Positions 1 through 6,721 of a stretch of 7,102 bases of DNA are shown here, piece by piece (within the stretch, counting starts at the first letter, position 1; every line of letters starts with the position of its first letter). Source of the stretch: Deltaproteobacteria bacterium (lineage in GTDB: Bacteria > Desulfobacterota > DAOWOC01); assembly GCA_030642225.1 (NCBI GenBank), contig DAOWOC010000046.1, forward strand, positions 1-7,102, read 5' to 3'. A program made the position numbers and the translations under genes. Below the pieces are notes generated by a model. That model worked only from the letters and a program-made list of their open reading frames with translations, was not told the DNA's origin and made no database searches.

Positions 1-212
1 ACCCATACGGTTTTATCCTCATTGGAAATGGGCTGATCACCCGTATTTAAATCTATTATACTTAACCTGGCGTGGCCAAGGCCTGCCGGCCCGTTTGTAT
101 AATAACCTTTTGCATCCGGACCTCTGTGATGCAGAAATTCCGTCATTTGCTTAAGAAGAGGAAGCATGTCTTCCATGGTTTTAAAATCTATTATTCCTGC
201 TATGCCGCACAT
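1..212 (-). CDS. asnB: AsnB-like glutamine amidotransferase, N-terminal part (runs off left edge)
   Basis: This is the first 70 codons of a class II glutamine amidotransferase of the asparagine synthetase B family. Such enzymes release ammonia from glutamine in an N-terminal domain and pass it to an acceptor activated by ATP in a C-terminal domain, which is not in this window. The protein begins MCGIAGIIDF, so Cys2 becomes the N-terminal nucleophile once Met1 is removed; this fixes the start at 212. Further family landmarks are HHRGPD (28-33), LGHARLSIIDL (45-55) and GDQPISNED (58-66). A modest GGAA (223-226) sits 10 nt upstream. It follows the EPS genes on the same strand after about 317 bp. 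XrtA-type EPS loci commonly carry a dedicated amidotransferase of this family, so amidation of a sugar or EPS precursor is a reasonable inference. A housekeeping asparagine synthetase cannot be excluded from the N-terminus alone. Confidence 0.9.
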   Translation of the reverse strand, partial: MCGIAGIIDFKTMEDMLPLLKQMTEFLHHRGPDAKGYYTNGPAGLGHARLSIIDLNTGDQPISNEDKTVW

Positions 213-236
213 TTTTTATCTGTTCCGGATTGTTTT

Positions 237-265
237 AAAATACTTTGTTGTATGAGTATTGTTAA
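237..265 (-). promoter_or_regulatory. Candidate sigma70-type promoter for the AsnB-like gene
   Basis: Reading leftwards, TTAACA (260-265, five of six matches to TTGACA) is followed after exactly 17 nt by TATTTT (237-242, four of six matches to TATAAT). Transcription would start near 230, about 18 nt before the start codon, leaving room for the GGAA ribosome site. The position suits the gene, and the long gap to the upstream operon makes a separate promoter likely. In DNA this AT-rich such matches also arise by chance, so the call is tentative. Confidence 0.35.
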
Positions 266-271
266 TTTCGT

Positions 272-303
272 ATAATCAAAAGTCCATTGTTCTATTTGAC
301 TAT
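272..303. repeat. Imperfect inverted repeat upstream of candidate promoter
   Basis: ATAATCAAA (272-280) and TTTGACTAT (295-303) are inverted copies that match at eight of nine positions, separated by 14 nt. Their centres are 23 nt apart, about two turns of the helix. They lie just upstream of the proposed -35 box of the AsnB-like gene, where an activator dimer could bind. No regulator gene is visible in the window and the arms are AT-rich, so chance is a real alternative. Confidence 0.3.
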
Positions 304-403
304 TAAAACATGATGGAATAAGGCAAGCTCCCGCCCTTTCGAATTTGATATAAATTCTACAATATAATATTTAAAAGAATATATGTAAAAAAATCGGCAG
401 ATC

Positions 404-420
404 AAAAACCTTTTCAGGTT
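404..420 (-). terminator. Weak terminator-like hairpin after the sugar transferase gene
   Basis: On the minus strand AACCT (416-420) and AGGTT (407-411) form a 5 bp stem closed by a GAAA tetraloop. Three more T residues follow the final TT of the stem. It lies about 110 nt after the sugar transferase stop codon and would end the export operon. The stem is short and the T run is interrupted soon after, so efficiency would be low or factor-dependent. Confidence 0.3.
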
Positions 421-529
421 ATATTAGTCCACTTTTGCAAGCAAGGGATAATGCAGTTCCACTCTATGTTGATACCCGATAAAATCCAAGAGCACTTTAA
501 CCCTTTTAATGCCGGATTCATAACATAAA

Positions 530-1918
530 TCATTGCGCACCCTTACCAAAAAGAACCACTTTTACGGTTTCAAAGATGATCACAAGATCAAATAAAATGG
601 ATAAATTATCAATATAGTATAGGTCATATTTTAATTTTTCCATGGCATCTTCCTTAGATGCACCATATGAATATTTAATCTGTGCCCAGCCTGTAATCCC
701 TGGTTTTACAATCAACCGCTGATTATAAAATGGGATTTGCCTGTTTAATTGTTCAATAAAAAAAGGGCGCTCCGGCCGCGGGCCGACAAAACTCATATCA
801 CCTTTAAGTACATTGATTATCTGCGGGATTTCATCAATGCGGGATTTTCTTAAAAACCGGCCAATACGTGTCACCCTTAAATCATTCTTTTGAGCCCATA
901 CAGGGCCGTTTGCCTCTGCGTTTTCAACCATGGTCCTGAACTTTATAAGTTTAAAGACCTTGCCGTTTTTACCCATTCTCTCCTGTTTATAAAAAATGCT
1001 GCCCCGTGACTCCAATTTTATTAAAACAGGAACTATTAATATAAATAATGAAGCAAATATAAGGCCTGTCAATGCAAGCACAAAATCAATGGTGTTTTTC
1101 ATCCAAAGGGTAATTTTTGATTGATGAAATCCTTCGGAAAAAATAATAAAGCTGGGTTTTAAGCTTTCTATCGGGAGTTGCCCCGTAAACTTATTATAAA
1201 ATTTGGTGCCTTCTTGTATGATAATTCCTTTCATCTTACACGCCAAAAGTTCGTAAATCGGGAAGGCCCCCCTTTTGTCATCAAGCGCTACAATAATACG
1301 GTCAATCTTTTCTTTTATACATGTTTCAAGCATGTCAGAATAATTTGATATAATTAAATCATCCACTTTCTTGCTGCTCAGCTCTTTTTTATCCTTAATA
1401 ATAAGACCGGCTATTTTAAAGCCGGAATCGATTTTTTCATTGATCTTTTTAATGATATTATCAGCAAATAATCCAGTGCCCAGTATCATTACCCTTTGAT
1501 CCAGCCTTTCGCTTTTATTTATATAATTATATAAAAGCCGCCATAAAATAAGGAGCGTTGTTATCAACACAAGACTTATAAAAAAAACACCGCGGCCTAT
1601 AATAAGATCAGGAAATACATAATAGAGTATGGCAAGGACTATTGATGCAATGCCAATCGATTGCAAAAGACGTATAATCAATTCAAAATTATTTTGAAAA
1701 ATCTTGAGTTCATACATGTCAAAATAATAAAGGCTTAGCTGAATAGATATTGTTATAATTAAGGACTTGAAAACCATGCCATGACCAAGATAATTGACAA
1801 AATTATCAGAAAAACGCAGGACAATGGCAAGCACAATCATGCTAATGATAAAAAGACTCTCAAACAAAAAGAAAAATGGTTTTCTTAAAGGAATATACTG
1901 GTTTAAAAATTTAATCAT
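530..1918 (-). CDS. Polyprenyl-phosphate sugar-1-phosphate transferase (EPS initiating enzyme)
   Basis: This 462-residue inner-membrane protein probably starts EPS repeat-unit assembly by moving a sugar-1-phosphate from a nucleotide sugar to undecaprenyl phosphate. It has the full architecture of large polyprenyl glycosylphosphotransferases (WcaJ/WbaP type). Four membrane helices lie at about 15-35, 48-66, 85-103 and 111-130. A Rossmann-like domain with LGTG (146-149) fills about 140-255. A membrane helix containing Pro297 (275-300) leads into the catalytic domain. That domain shows YKQERMG (310-316), KFRTM (326-330), the Asp-Glu pair at 362-363, GDMSFVGPRPERP (373-385) and VKPGITGWAQ (404-413). 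Wording such as GPVWAQKND (338-346) and the VVLFGKGAQ end matches my recollection of the PEP-CTERM-associated subgroup (TIGR03013 type). Length is normal. The start overlaps the kinase stop in an ATGA. The sugar specificity cannot be read from the sequence. Confidence 0.93.
   Translation of the reverse strand: MIKFLNQYIPLRKPFFFLFESLFIISMIVLAIVLRFSDNFVNYLGHGMVFKSLIITISIQLSLYYFDMYELKIFQNNFELIIRLLQSIGIASIVLAILYYVFPDLIIGRGVFFISLVLITTLLILWRLLYNYINKSERLDQRVMILGTGLFADNIIKKINEKIDSGFKIAGLIIKDKKELSSKKVDDLIISNYSDMLETCIKEKIDRIIVALDDKRGAFPIYELLACKMKGIIIQEGTKFYNKFTGQLPIESLKPSFIIFSEGFHQSKITLWMKNTIDFVLALTGLIFASLFILIVPVLIKLESRGSIFYKQERMGKNGKVFKLIKFRTMVENAEANGPVWAQKNDLRVTRIGRFLRKSRIDEIPQIINVLKGDMSFVGPRPERPFFIEQLNRQIPFYNQRLIVKPGITGWAQIKYSYGASKEDAMEKLKYDLYYIDNLSILFDLVIIFETVKVVLFGKGAQ
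1915..1918 (-). promoter_or_regulatory. ATGA stop/start overlap coupling kinase and sugar transferase
   Basis: The TGA stop of the tyrosine kinase (1915-1917) overlaps the ATG of the sugar transferase (1916-1918). No clear Shine-Dalgarno sequence precedes this ATG, so translation of the transferase most likely depends on ribosomes finishing the kinase. This supports a shared transcript and linked amounts of the two proteins. Confidence 0.75.
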
Positions 1919-2829
1919 GATCTACGGCTTATTTTTTTTATTAAAAGGATAAATTTTTCCCATAAACTATCACACGGGACGTTTTTATTATGACCATAGC
2001 TGTAATAATATCCATCAGCACCAAAATAACGAGAATGCAGGCCGGATGTTTTAAATTCTACATGATTGAGCACAATGCCCAAAATTTTTTCTTTCCCCAA
2101 ATTTTCAATAGCCTGCATAATTGTCTCTCTTGGCGTCTTTCCAGCACGTACCACAAAAATTATCCCATCAACCAGTTTTGCCAGTATTTCGGCCTCTGAT
2201 GTGGCAAGCACAGGGGTTGTGTCAAAAATTATAAACCTGTCTTTATAGCGTAATTTCAATTCTGAGACAAGGGCTTCCATTTTTTTTGACCCTATTAATT
2301 CAGAAGGATTTTCCGGAATTTTCCCACTGACAAGTATAGTTAATTTCTCTGTACTTGTATCCATTAAATATTTTGATATATCATCATTCCCAACAAGATA
2401 ATCAGATACCCCCCTGTGATCAGAAATGGCAAAATTATTCGCCTGTGTAGGATTTCTCAAATCACAGTCAACAAGAAGAGCATGGTGATCAAGATCATTG
2501 GCCATACCTATTGCCATGTTGGCGGCTACAAAGCTCTTCCCTTCATCGCTGACAGTGCTTGTTACCATTATCGTTTTAACGGATGAAGATATTTCAAGCC
2601 CCCTGATAAATGTCCTTAATTTTCTAAATTGTTCTGATGCAAGTGACCCTGGTTGAAAAAGTGAAACCAGATGTTTATCATAGTCAGGTTGTTCAAACTC
2701 ATCGAGGTTAAGAGGCATTTCAGAAAATTTATCATTTTCAATATCAGGGTTTAAGGATGACTTTAAGAATTTTTCCCCGGCCACTCTTTCTGCCTCTGCT
2801 TTTTGTAATGCCTTATATATCCTGCTCAT
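1915..2829 (-). CDS. CpsD/CapB-type bacterial tyrosine autokinase for EPS export
   Basis: This 304-residue cytoplasmic BY-kinase phosphorylates its own C-terminal tyrosines; cycles of phosphorylation and release control polymer length and export together with a membrane partner. It opens with MSRIYKALQKAEAER, the N-terminus typical of the PEP-CTERM-linked group (TIGR03018 type). Motifs in order are a Walker A region at 90-100 ending EGKS, Walker A' LLVDCDLR (118-125), and Walker B FIIFDTTP (199-206). A tyrosine cluster YFGADGYYYSYG (268-279) follows, then 25 more residues rich in basic and hydrophobic side chains. There is no membrane segment, so the separate chain-length protein two genes upstream is the likely activator. 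The usual Pro-Gly before EGKS is replaced by Ser-Asp (94-95), while the key Gly97-Lys98-Ser99 remain. A good ribosome site precedes the start. Confidence 0.92.
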   Translation of the reverse strand: MSRIYKALQKAEAERVAGEKFLKSSLNPDIENDKFSEMPLNLDEFEQPDYDKHLVSLFQPGSLASEQFRKLRTFIRGLEISSSVKTIMVTSTVSDEGKSFVAANMAIGMANDLDHHALLVDCDLRNPTQANNFAISDHRGVSDYLVGNDDISKYLMDTSTEKLTILVSGKIPENPSELIGSKKMEALVSELKLRYKDRFIIFDTTPVLATSEAEILAKLVDGIIFVVRAGKTPRETIMQAIENLGKEKILGIVLNHVEFKTSGLHSRYFGADGYYYSYGHNKNVPCDSLWEKFILLIKKISRRS

Positions 2830-2836
2830 GCAAAAA

Positions 2837-2842
2837 TCCCCT
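2837..2842 (-). promoter_or_regulatory. Ribosome binding site of the tyrosine kinase gene
   Basis: AGGGGA lies 7 nt upstream of the ATG at 2829. It is a clear Shine-Dalgarno match and supports this start together with the conserved MSRIYKAL N-terminus. Confidence 0.75.
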
Positions 2843-2869
2843 GCTTCTGATTAGGTTATCTCTATTGAA

Positions 2870-3808
2870 TCAGAATTTATAAAAATCACTTATATTAAGA
2901 CCCATTAGATTAAAAATAATTCCTCCGCTTAAAAAAATAACTAAAAAAATAATGCATATGATAAAAATTATAAACTTTTTCTTTCTTGTCTCTATTAATT
3001 TGGGTCTATTAAGATTATTAATCACTTGTATAATGATTTTACCGTCTATTACCTTCTTCCCGACCTCATAACCGGCAAGCAAAGCATTATCGCAAACTAT
3101 ATTAATAATCCTTGGTATCCCATTTGAATACTTATATATTTTCTTAATAGCTTTAAAATTAAAAAAATTGGTTCTTTTTGCTCCGGCGACCTTTAATCTT
3201 TGAATAATATATTGTCTGGTTTCATTAAAATTAAGCGGGTGTATCTGATAACGCAGGCTTACACGCTGTTTCAGCTGACGGAATTTATGCCTGTCCAGGA
3301 TATCATCCAACTCAGGCTGTCCCATCAGGATAACCTGCAGCAATTTATTTTTAGTTGTCTCTAAATTAGTTAACATACGTACTTCTTCAAACAGATCGTC
3401 AGGGAGATTTTGTGCCTCGTCAATTATAAGAATTGCATTTATATTGCGTGAATAATAGCTGATCAGCAGACTGTGAAGTTGTGAAATATACTCCCCTTTA
3501 CTTCTTTTTAATATTTTAAAACCAACTAAATCCTCACAAACATAATGCATGAAATCCATTGCTTCTAAATTGGGATTAAATAAATATGCAGTTCTGTATT
3601 TACCATTTAACCGGCCAAGAAGCGTTTGAATAAGTATTGTTTTACCTGTTCCCACCTCACCGCTGATTACTGTAAAACCTTTTTTCTCCTTTGCGCTGTA
3701 TATGAGCTGAGCAAGAGCTTCCCTGTGATTTTCACTTAAAAATAAAAACCTTGGATCTGGTGTTATCTCAAAGGGTTTTTCATTTAATCCATAAAATTTT
3801 GTATACAT
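2870..3808 (-). CDS. ExeA/GspA-like AAA ATPase, EPS-locus type, with C-terminal membrane anchor
   Basis: This 312-residue ATPase belongs to the ExeA-like group that recurs in EPS/PEP-CTERM loci (TIGR03015 type). It opens MYTKFYGLNEKPFEITPDPRF, the family signature, which fixes the start. It shows Walker A GEVGTGKT (50-57), Walker B ILIIDEAQNL (126-135), a sensor-1-like stretch ILMGQPEL (160-167), and a basic RQLKQRVSLR segment (177-186) in the usual arginine-finger region. Residues about 277-300 form one hydrophobic helix after a basic KKK, so the ATPase domain should face the cytoplasm with a tail of about 12 residues in the periplasm. Classical ExeA continues into a peptidoglycan-binding domain; this protein does not. 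Its exact role in EPS systems is unsettled; energising or assembling envelope components is an inference from ExeA. The start lies 79 nt after the chain-length gene and has only a weak ribosome site. Confidence 0.9.
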   Translation of the reverse strand: MYTKFYGLNEKPFEITPDPRFLFLSENHREALAQLIYSAKEKKGFTVISGEVGTGKTILIQTLLGRLNGKYRTAYLFNPNLEAMDFMHYVCEDLVGFKILKRSKGEYISQLHSLLISYYSRNINAILIIDEAQNLPDDLFEEVRMLTNLETTKNKLLQVILMGQPELDDILDRHKFRQLKQRVSLRYQIHPLNFNETRQYIIQRLKVAGAKRTNFFNFKAIKKIYKYSNGIPRIINIVCDNALLAGYEVGKKVIDGKIIIQVINNLNRPKLIETRKKKFIIFIICIIFLVIFLSGGIIFNLMGLNISDFYKF

Positions 3809-3887
3809 ATTTTATTATGCTATCAGCTATAAACAAGGATGAAAAAAAATTCAAACTTATTATTACAGTATTTTACCAAACAAATAT

Positions 3888-5366
3888 TTAAGCCTGTTCT
3901 GCATCAATCCCGGGGATACTTATAAGCACCTTAAGTCCAAGTGTATTATTAACATCTTCTGCATCCCGAAATGATCTGTCCATTTGTTCCCTTAAAAAAG
4001 CAAGCCCTCCGCCTGAGCCTATTCCAAACAACAAACCAAATAATATAATCTTCGGGATACTGGGTTTAAACGGCCTTAATGGTATTCTGGCAGGGTCTAT
4101 AACCCTGAACTGCTCGCCTTTTTGACGTATCTCTAAATTTTCCGCCTGTTTTGCTGCCTGATTTTTTTCTAAAAGGGACTGATATGCCCTGCTGATATTC
4201 TGATAATCACGCATTAAAGCATTTAATCCCAGTTCACGTATCGGTGTATTTTCAATCCTGTTCTGATATCCGGCCATTTTTAAACTTATTTTTCTATCTT
4301 GTCCTTTGAGATTTTTAATCTCAGAATTTGTTGCAACAAGCTGATTTTTAAGTTCCTGAGAAAAAAACCCTGATTGTTTATTTATAAAACCTGTAATTGC
4401 ATCCTGATCGTTTGAAGCAGATATAGAATCATTTGATGCGCCTTGCTGATTTTGTTTCCGGATATTTTCTATTTCCTTTTTTATCATCATAATATCAGGA
4501 TGTTTCTCTGTATATTTTAATTTAAGATTCTCTAACATAGCAAACAATTGCATTAATCTGCTTTCACTCTGGGTTTGAGGATCAAGTAATGATTGTGTGA
4601 TATTATCAGTAGCATCGCTTGAAGTACTCTGCATTCGTAAATCCGAGATCTGTTTTTGGAGAAATAATTTTCTCTCTTTTGCTGCCCTCAAACTATCTGC
4701 AATTCTCTGATTCTGGAGCTGCAATTGTTCTAAAACCCTTAAATTAGCCTGGAGCTGTTCCGGTAATTCATTAATATACTGTGTTTTAAACATAGTAATT
4801 TTATTTTCTATTTCTTCCATATTTATCTTTACAGCCTGCATTTCCATATTTATAAATTCTGATGTGCTTTTAGCCTGTTGCTCGCGCAGCTTAAGATTCC
4901 CTTCAATAAAAAGAGAAGCCAGTTTATTTGTAACCATGGCAGTCATTTTAGGATCCTTATTAATAAAAGATATCCTGAAATATCCTTCCCTACCCCTAAT
5001 ATCAAGTTTAATATTATTGCGCATTATTCCTACAACTTCTTCCATATTATCTTTTTTAATAATTTCGGAATAAAGATTGTATTCTGTAATCAACTGCTCT
5101 AAGTGTGTTCTGCTCATTATTTCCTGACTTATGGATTGCAGACGATCTTCTATCCGTGAGGTAACAGTCGTTCTGACAAAGGCTTCGGGTATTTTTTGCG
5201 GAGTAACCAGGATTAAGGTGGTAGATCGATACATCTTGGGAGCATTAAAAGCATGGATAATCGCTATGGGAAATATTATAACTAAAGGGATAATAATATA
5301 CCATATACGTCTATAAAAGATTTCTATATAATCATAAATATCAAAAGTTTTTTTTGGATTAATCAT
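3888..5366 (-). CDS. Wzz/GumC-type polysaccharide chain-length determinant (polysaccharide co-polymerase)
   Basis: This 492-residue inner-membrane protein likely sets EPS chain length and links the cytoplasmic kinase to the export machinery. A first membrane helix lies at about 21-40, within a Wzz domain opening IYDYIEIFYRRIW. A long periplasmic part follows, rich in predicted coiled coil (about 160-245 and 335-415). It carries YTEKHPDI (285-292), a signature of the GumC/EpsF group. The closing motif DPARIPLRPFKP (424-435) precedes the second helix (about 439-457). A cytoplasmic tail, DRSFRDAEDVNNTLGLKVL (463-481), resembles the linker that precedes the kinase domain in fused Wzc proteins, but no kinase is fused here. 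The separate kinase is encoded two genes downstream, so this is probably its activator. Residues 304-321 are a short polar low-complexity stretch. Length fits the XrtA-associated family (TIGR03007 type). Confidence 0.92.
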   Translation of the reverse strand: MINPKKTFDIYDYIEIFYRRIWYIIIPLVIIFPIAIIHAFNAPKMYRSTTLILVTPQKIPEAFVRTTVTSRIEDRLQSISQEIMSRTHLEQLITEYNLYSEIIKKDNMEEVVGIMRNNIKLDIRGREGYFRISFINKDPKMTAMVTNKLASLFIEGNLKLREQQAKSTSEFINMEMQAVKINMEEIENKITMFKTQYINELPEQLQANLRVLEQLQLQNQRIADSLRAAKERKLFLQKQISDLRMQSTSSDATDNITQSLLDPQTQSESRLMQLFAMLENLKLKYTEKHPDIMMIKKEIENIRKQNQQGASNDSISASNDQDAITGFINKQSGFFSQELKNQLVATNSEIKNLKGQDRKISLKMAGYQNRIENTPIRELGLNALMRDYQNISRAYQSLLEKNQAAKQAENLEIRQKGEQFRVIDPARIPLRPFKPSIPKIILFGLLFGIGSGGGLAFLREQMDRSFRDAEDVNNTLGLKVLISIPGIDAEQA

Positions 5367-5371
5367 TAGTA

Positions 5372-5376
5372 TCCTT
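5372..5376 (-). promoter_or_regulatory. Ribosome binding site of the chain-length determinant gene
   Basis: AAGGA lies 5 nt upstream of the ATG at 5366, inside the 27 nt gap after the beta-barrel gene. It is a clear Shine-Dalgarno match and supports this start. Confidence 0.7.
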
Positions 5377-5393
5377 ACGGGTTATTCCTTAAA

Positions 5394-6677
5394 TCAAAAC
5401 TGTACTGTTAACCTTAATATACCCCTATTTTCCTTATAATCTATTGTATCATCATTAGAATTATTTTCCCTGTGTGATATATCCATAGAAATTGTCGCCC
5501 ACTGAAATAACCCATAAGATAAATTCCAGCCTAATTGCAATGTTCTATCTTTCCTGTCAGGGTCAAAATCAGATTTTCTAAAAAAACACGATATACCGGT
5601 TGTCAAGGTTTCAAGCAATTGATAACTTATCTGTGCGTTTGCCTGATGATATCTTGAAAAACCAAGATTCTCAGAAGAGATATAATCCTCATCATAACCG
5701 CCATTTAAAGAGACGGCACAGGAAATACTTTCAAAATATCCATCAACCACAACATTATATACCCCCCCTCTTGTTACTTGTCCCTGTTCCGGATTATGTA
5801 AAAAGCAACCAGCGCTTAAATTTAGTGTTACTCCATCCATCAAGTCCATTTCAAAACCTGAGCTGGCTGAATTTACATCATATCCTTCAGAAGATGTTTT
5901 AAAATCACGGTTCATATATGAATATTCAATAAATATTGAACTTGCAGGACCAAACCTGTATGTATAACGTCCATTCGCTCCATGACTTATCATGTCTGAT
6001 GAGTCTCTAAAATCCCCTATTGAATAATTATAAACAATATCTATGCCATTTTTGATATTAAACCAAAACGCAAGCCCTGTGCTGATAAAATTTTCTTCAC
6101 TGTCTTGTGATGGATCTCCCTGGATTCTATATATATTATTCCTGTAATTCAGGCTTAACGAATCTTCCGGGCCGAAACTGTACTCCATAGACGGCTCAAA
6201 TACATTACGGGTATAGGTTGATCTTTGCCTCATAATGGATGACAAATATTGATCAATCTGTTCGGACTCGGCATAATCACTCTCAAAAGGTTCTTGAGAC
6301 CTGATAACATAGTCCCTTAAACGAAAAATTATCCTGTCAGACAAATGAAGATTTGTATTAAAGCTACCTGTATGACTGATAGAATTATTATCGGTTTCCT
6401 TTGCATAATTAACAAATCCGACCCTGTAATCCATGTCAACAGCGTAACTCGTCTCTGAAATGGAAAAATTTATACCTGGATAAAGAGTGGTTATAAAATC
6501 TTCCTGTTCATCATCAGGGGACAGATAAAGGTTATCAATATATTCTTCCTCAAGGGTAACATATGGATGAAAATGGGAAATAATTTCTTTTATGGAACTA
6601 TAAACAAGTGAGGGGAATGATACAAATAAAAGGGTTAAAATTATTATTTTAAGATGGATATGTTGTTTTATTGACAT
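5394..6677 (-). CDS. Outer-membrane beta-barrel protein of EPS locus
   Basis: This 427-residue protein is probably an outer-membrane barrel serving EPS export. Residues 1-27 form a signal peptide: basic start, hydrophobic core IIILTLLFVSF (11-21), likely cleavage after VYS (25-27), and no lipobox cysteine. The mature part is almost entirely alternating short amphipathic strands and polar turns, and ends LRLTVQF; a terminal Phe is the usual signal for the BAM assembly machine. The early stretch VTLEEEYIDNLYLSP (40-54), followed by LYPGINFSI (65-73), matches my recollection of the putative beta-barrel porin family often found in PEP-CTERM EPS loci (BBP2_2/TIGR03016-like). It sits between the export protein and the chain-length gene, 44 and 27 nt away. 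The ribosome site AAGGG (6691-6695) is 13 nt from the ATG, unusually far. A pore role is inferred; a structural or anchoring role is possible. Confidence 0.85.
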   Translation of the reverse strand: MSIKQHIHLKIIILTLLFVSFPSLVYSSIKEIISHFHPYVTLEEEYIDNLYLSPDDEQEDFITTLYPGINFSISETSYAVDMDYRVGFVNYAKETDNNSISHTGSFNTNLHLSDRIIFRLRDYVIRSQEPFESDYAESEQIDQYLSSIMRQRSTYTRNVFEPSMEYSFGPEDSLSLNYRNNIYRIQGDPSQDSEENFISTGLAFWFNIKNGIDIVYNYSIGDFRDSSDMISHGANGRYTYRFGPASSIFIEYSYMNRDFKTSSEGYDVNSASSGFEMDLMDGVTLNLSAGCFLHNPEQGQVTRGGVYNVVVDGYFESISCAVSLNGGYDEDYISSENLGFSRYHQANAQISYQLLETLTTGISCFFRKSDFDPDRKDRTLQLGWNLSYGLFQWATISMDISHRENNSNDDTIDYKENRGILRLTVQF

Positions 6678-6721
6678 TTATTAAAAATTACCCTTAAAAA
6701 CTGTTTCACATTCAAAACCGA

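Larger units (their letters stand above)
213..529. other. Intergenic region between sugar transferase and AsnB-like gene
   Basis: About 317 bp separates the end of the export operon from the amidotransferase gene, far more than any other gap here, and no convincing gene lies in it. On the minus strand it holds, in order of transcription: a reading frame of 38 codons that overlaps the end of the sugar transferase (424-540, no good ribosome site, probably chance or a relic); a small hairpin followed by T residues (404-420); a local GC-rich patch (320-338) that could fold weakly; an imperfect inverted repeat (272-303); and a candidate promoter (237-265). No riboswitch pattern that I know fits. 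The region probably holds the end of one transcript and the start of the next. Confidence 0.6.

Noticed and set aside
72..275. Plus-strand frame of 67 codons
   Set aside because: It lies mostly antisense to the AsnB-like start, which has clear family motifs; the product is rich in Cys and Phe and resembles nothing known.
249..276. Plus-strand TATAAT (271-276) with TTGTAT 17 nt before it
   Set aside because: The -35 match is poor and nothing downstream on the plus strand could be a gene, so there is no transcript to explain.
213..529. Riboswitch (cyclic di-GMP type) upstream of the amidotransferase
   Set aside because: Short pieces such as a GAAA loop and GCAAA are present, but the conserved core does not line up.
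1990..2248. Two plus-strand frames inside the kinase gene
   Set aside because: They are antisense to a well-supported kinase gene and show no motifs or ribosome sites of their own.
3822..3856. Promoter-like TTGAAT, 17 nt, TATAGC upstream of the ATPase gene (minus strand)
   Set aside because: Each box matches only four of six positions in very AT-rich DNA and includes a T run; the 79 nt gap alone does not require an internal promoter.
4864..5316. Three plus-strand frames inside the chain-length gene
   Set aside because: They are shadows of the conserved Wzz coding region, short and without recognisable features.
5600..5902. Plus-strand frame of 100 codons
   Set aside because: It is antisense to the barrel gene, whose signal peptide, strand pattern and terminal Phe are convincing; the product is a His- and Pro-rich low-complexity string.
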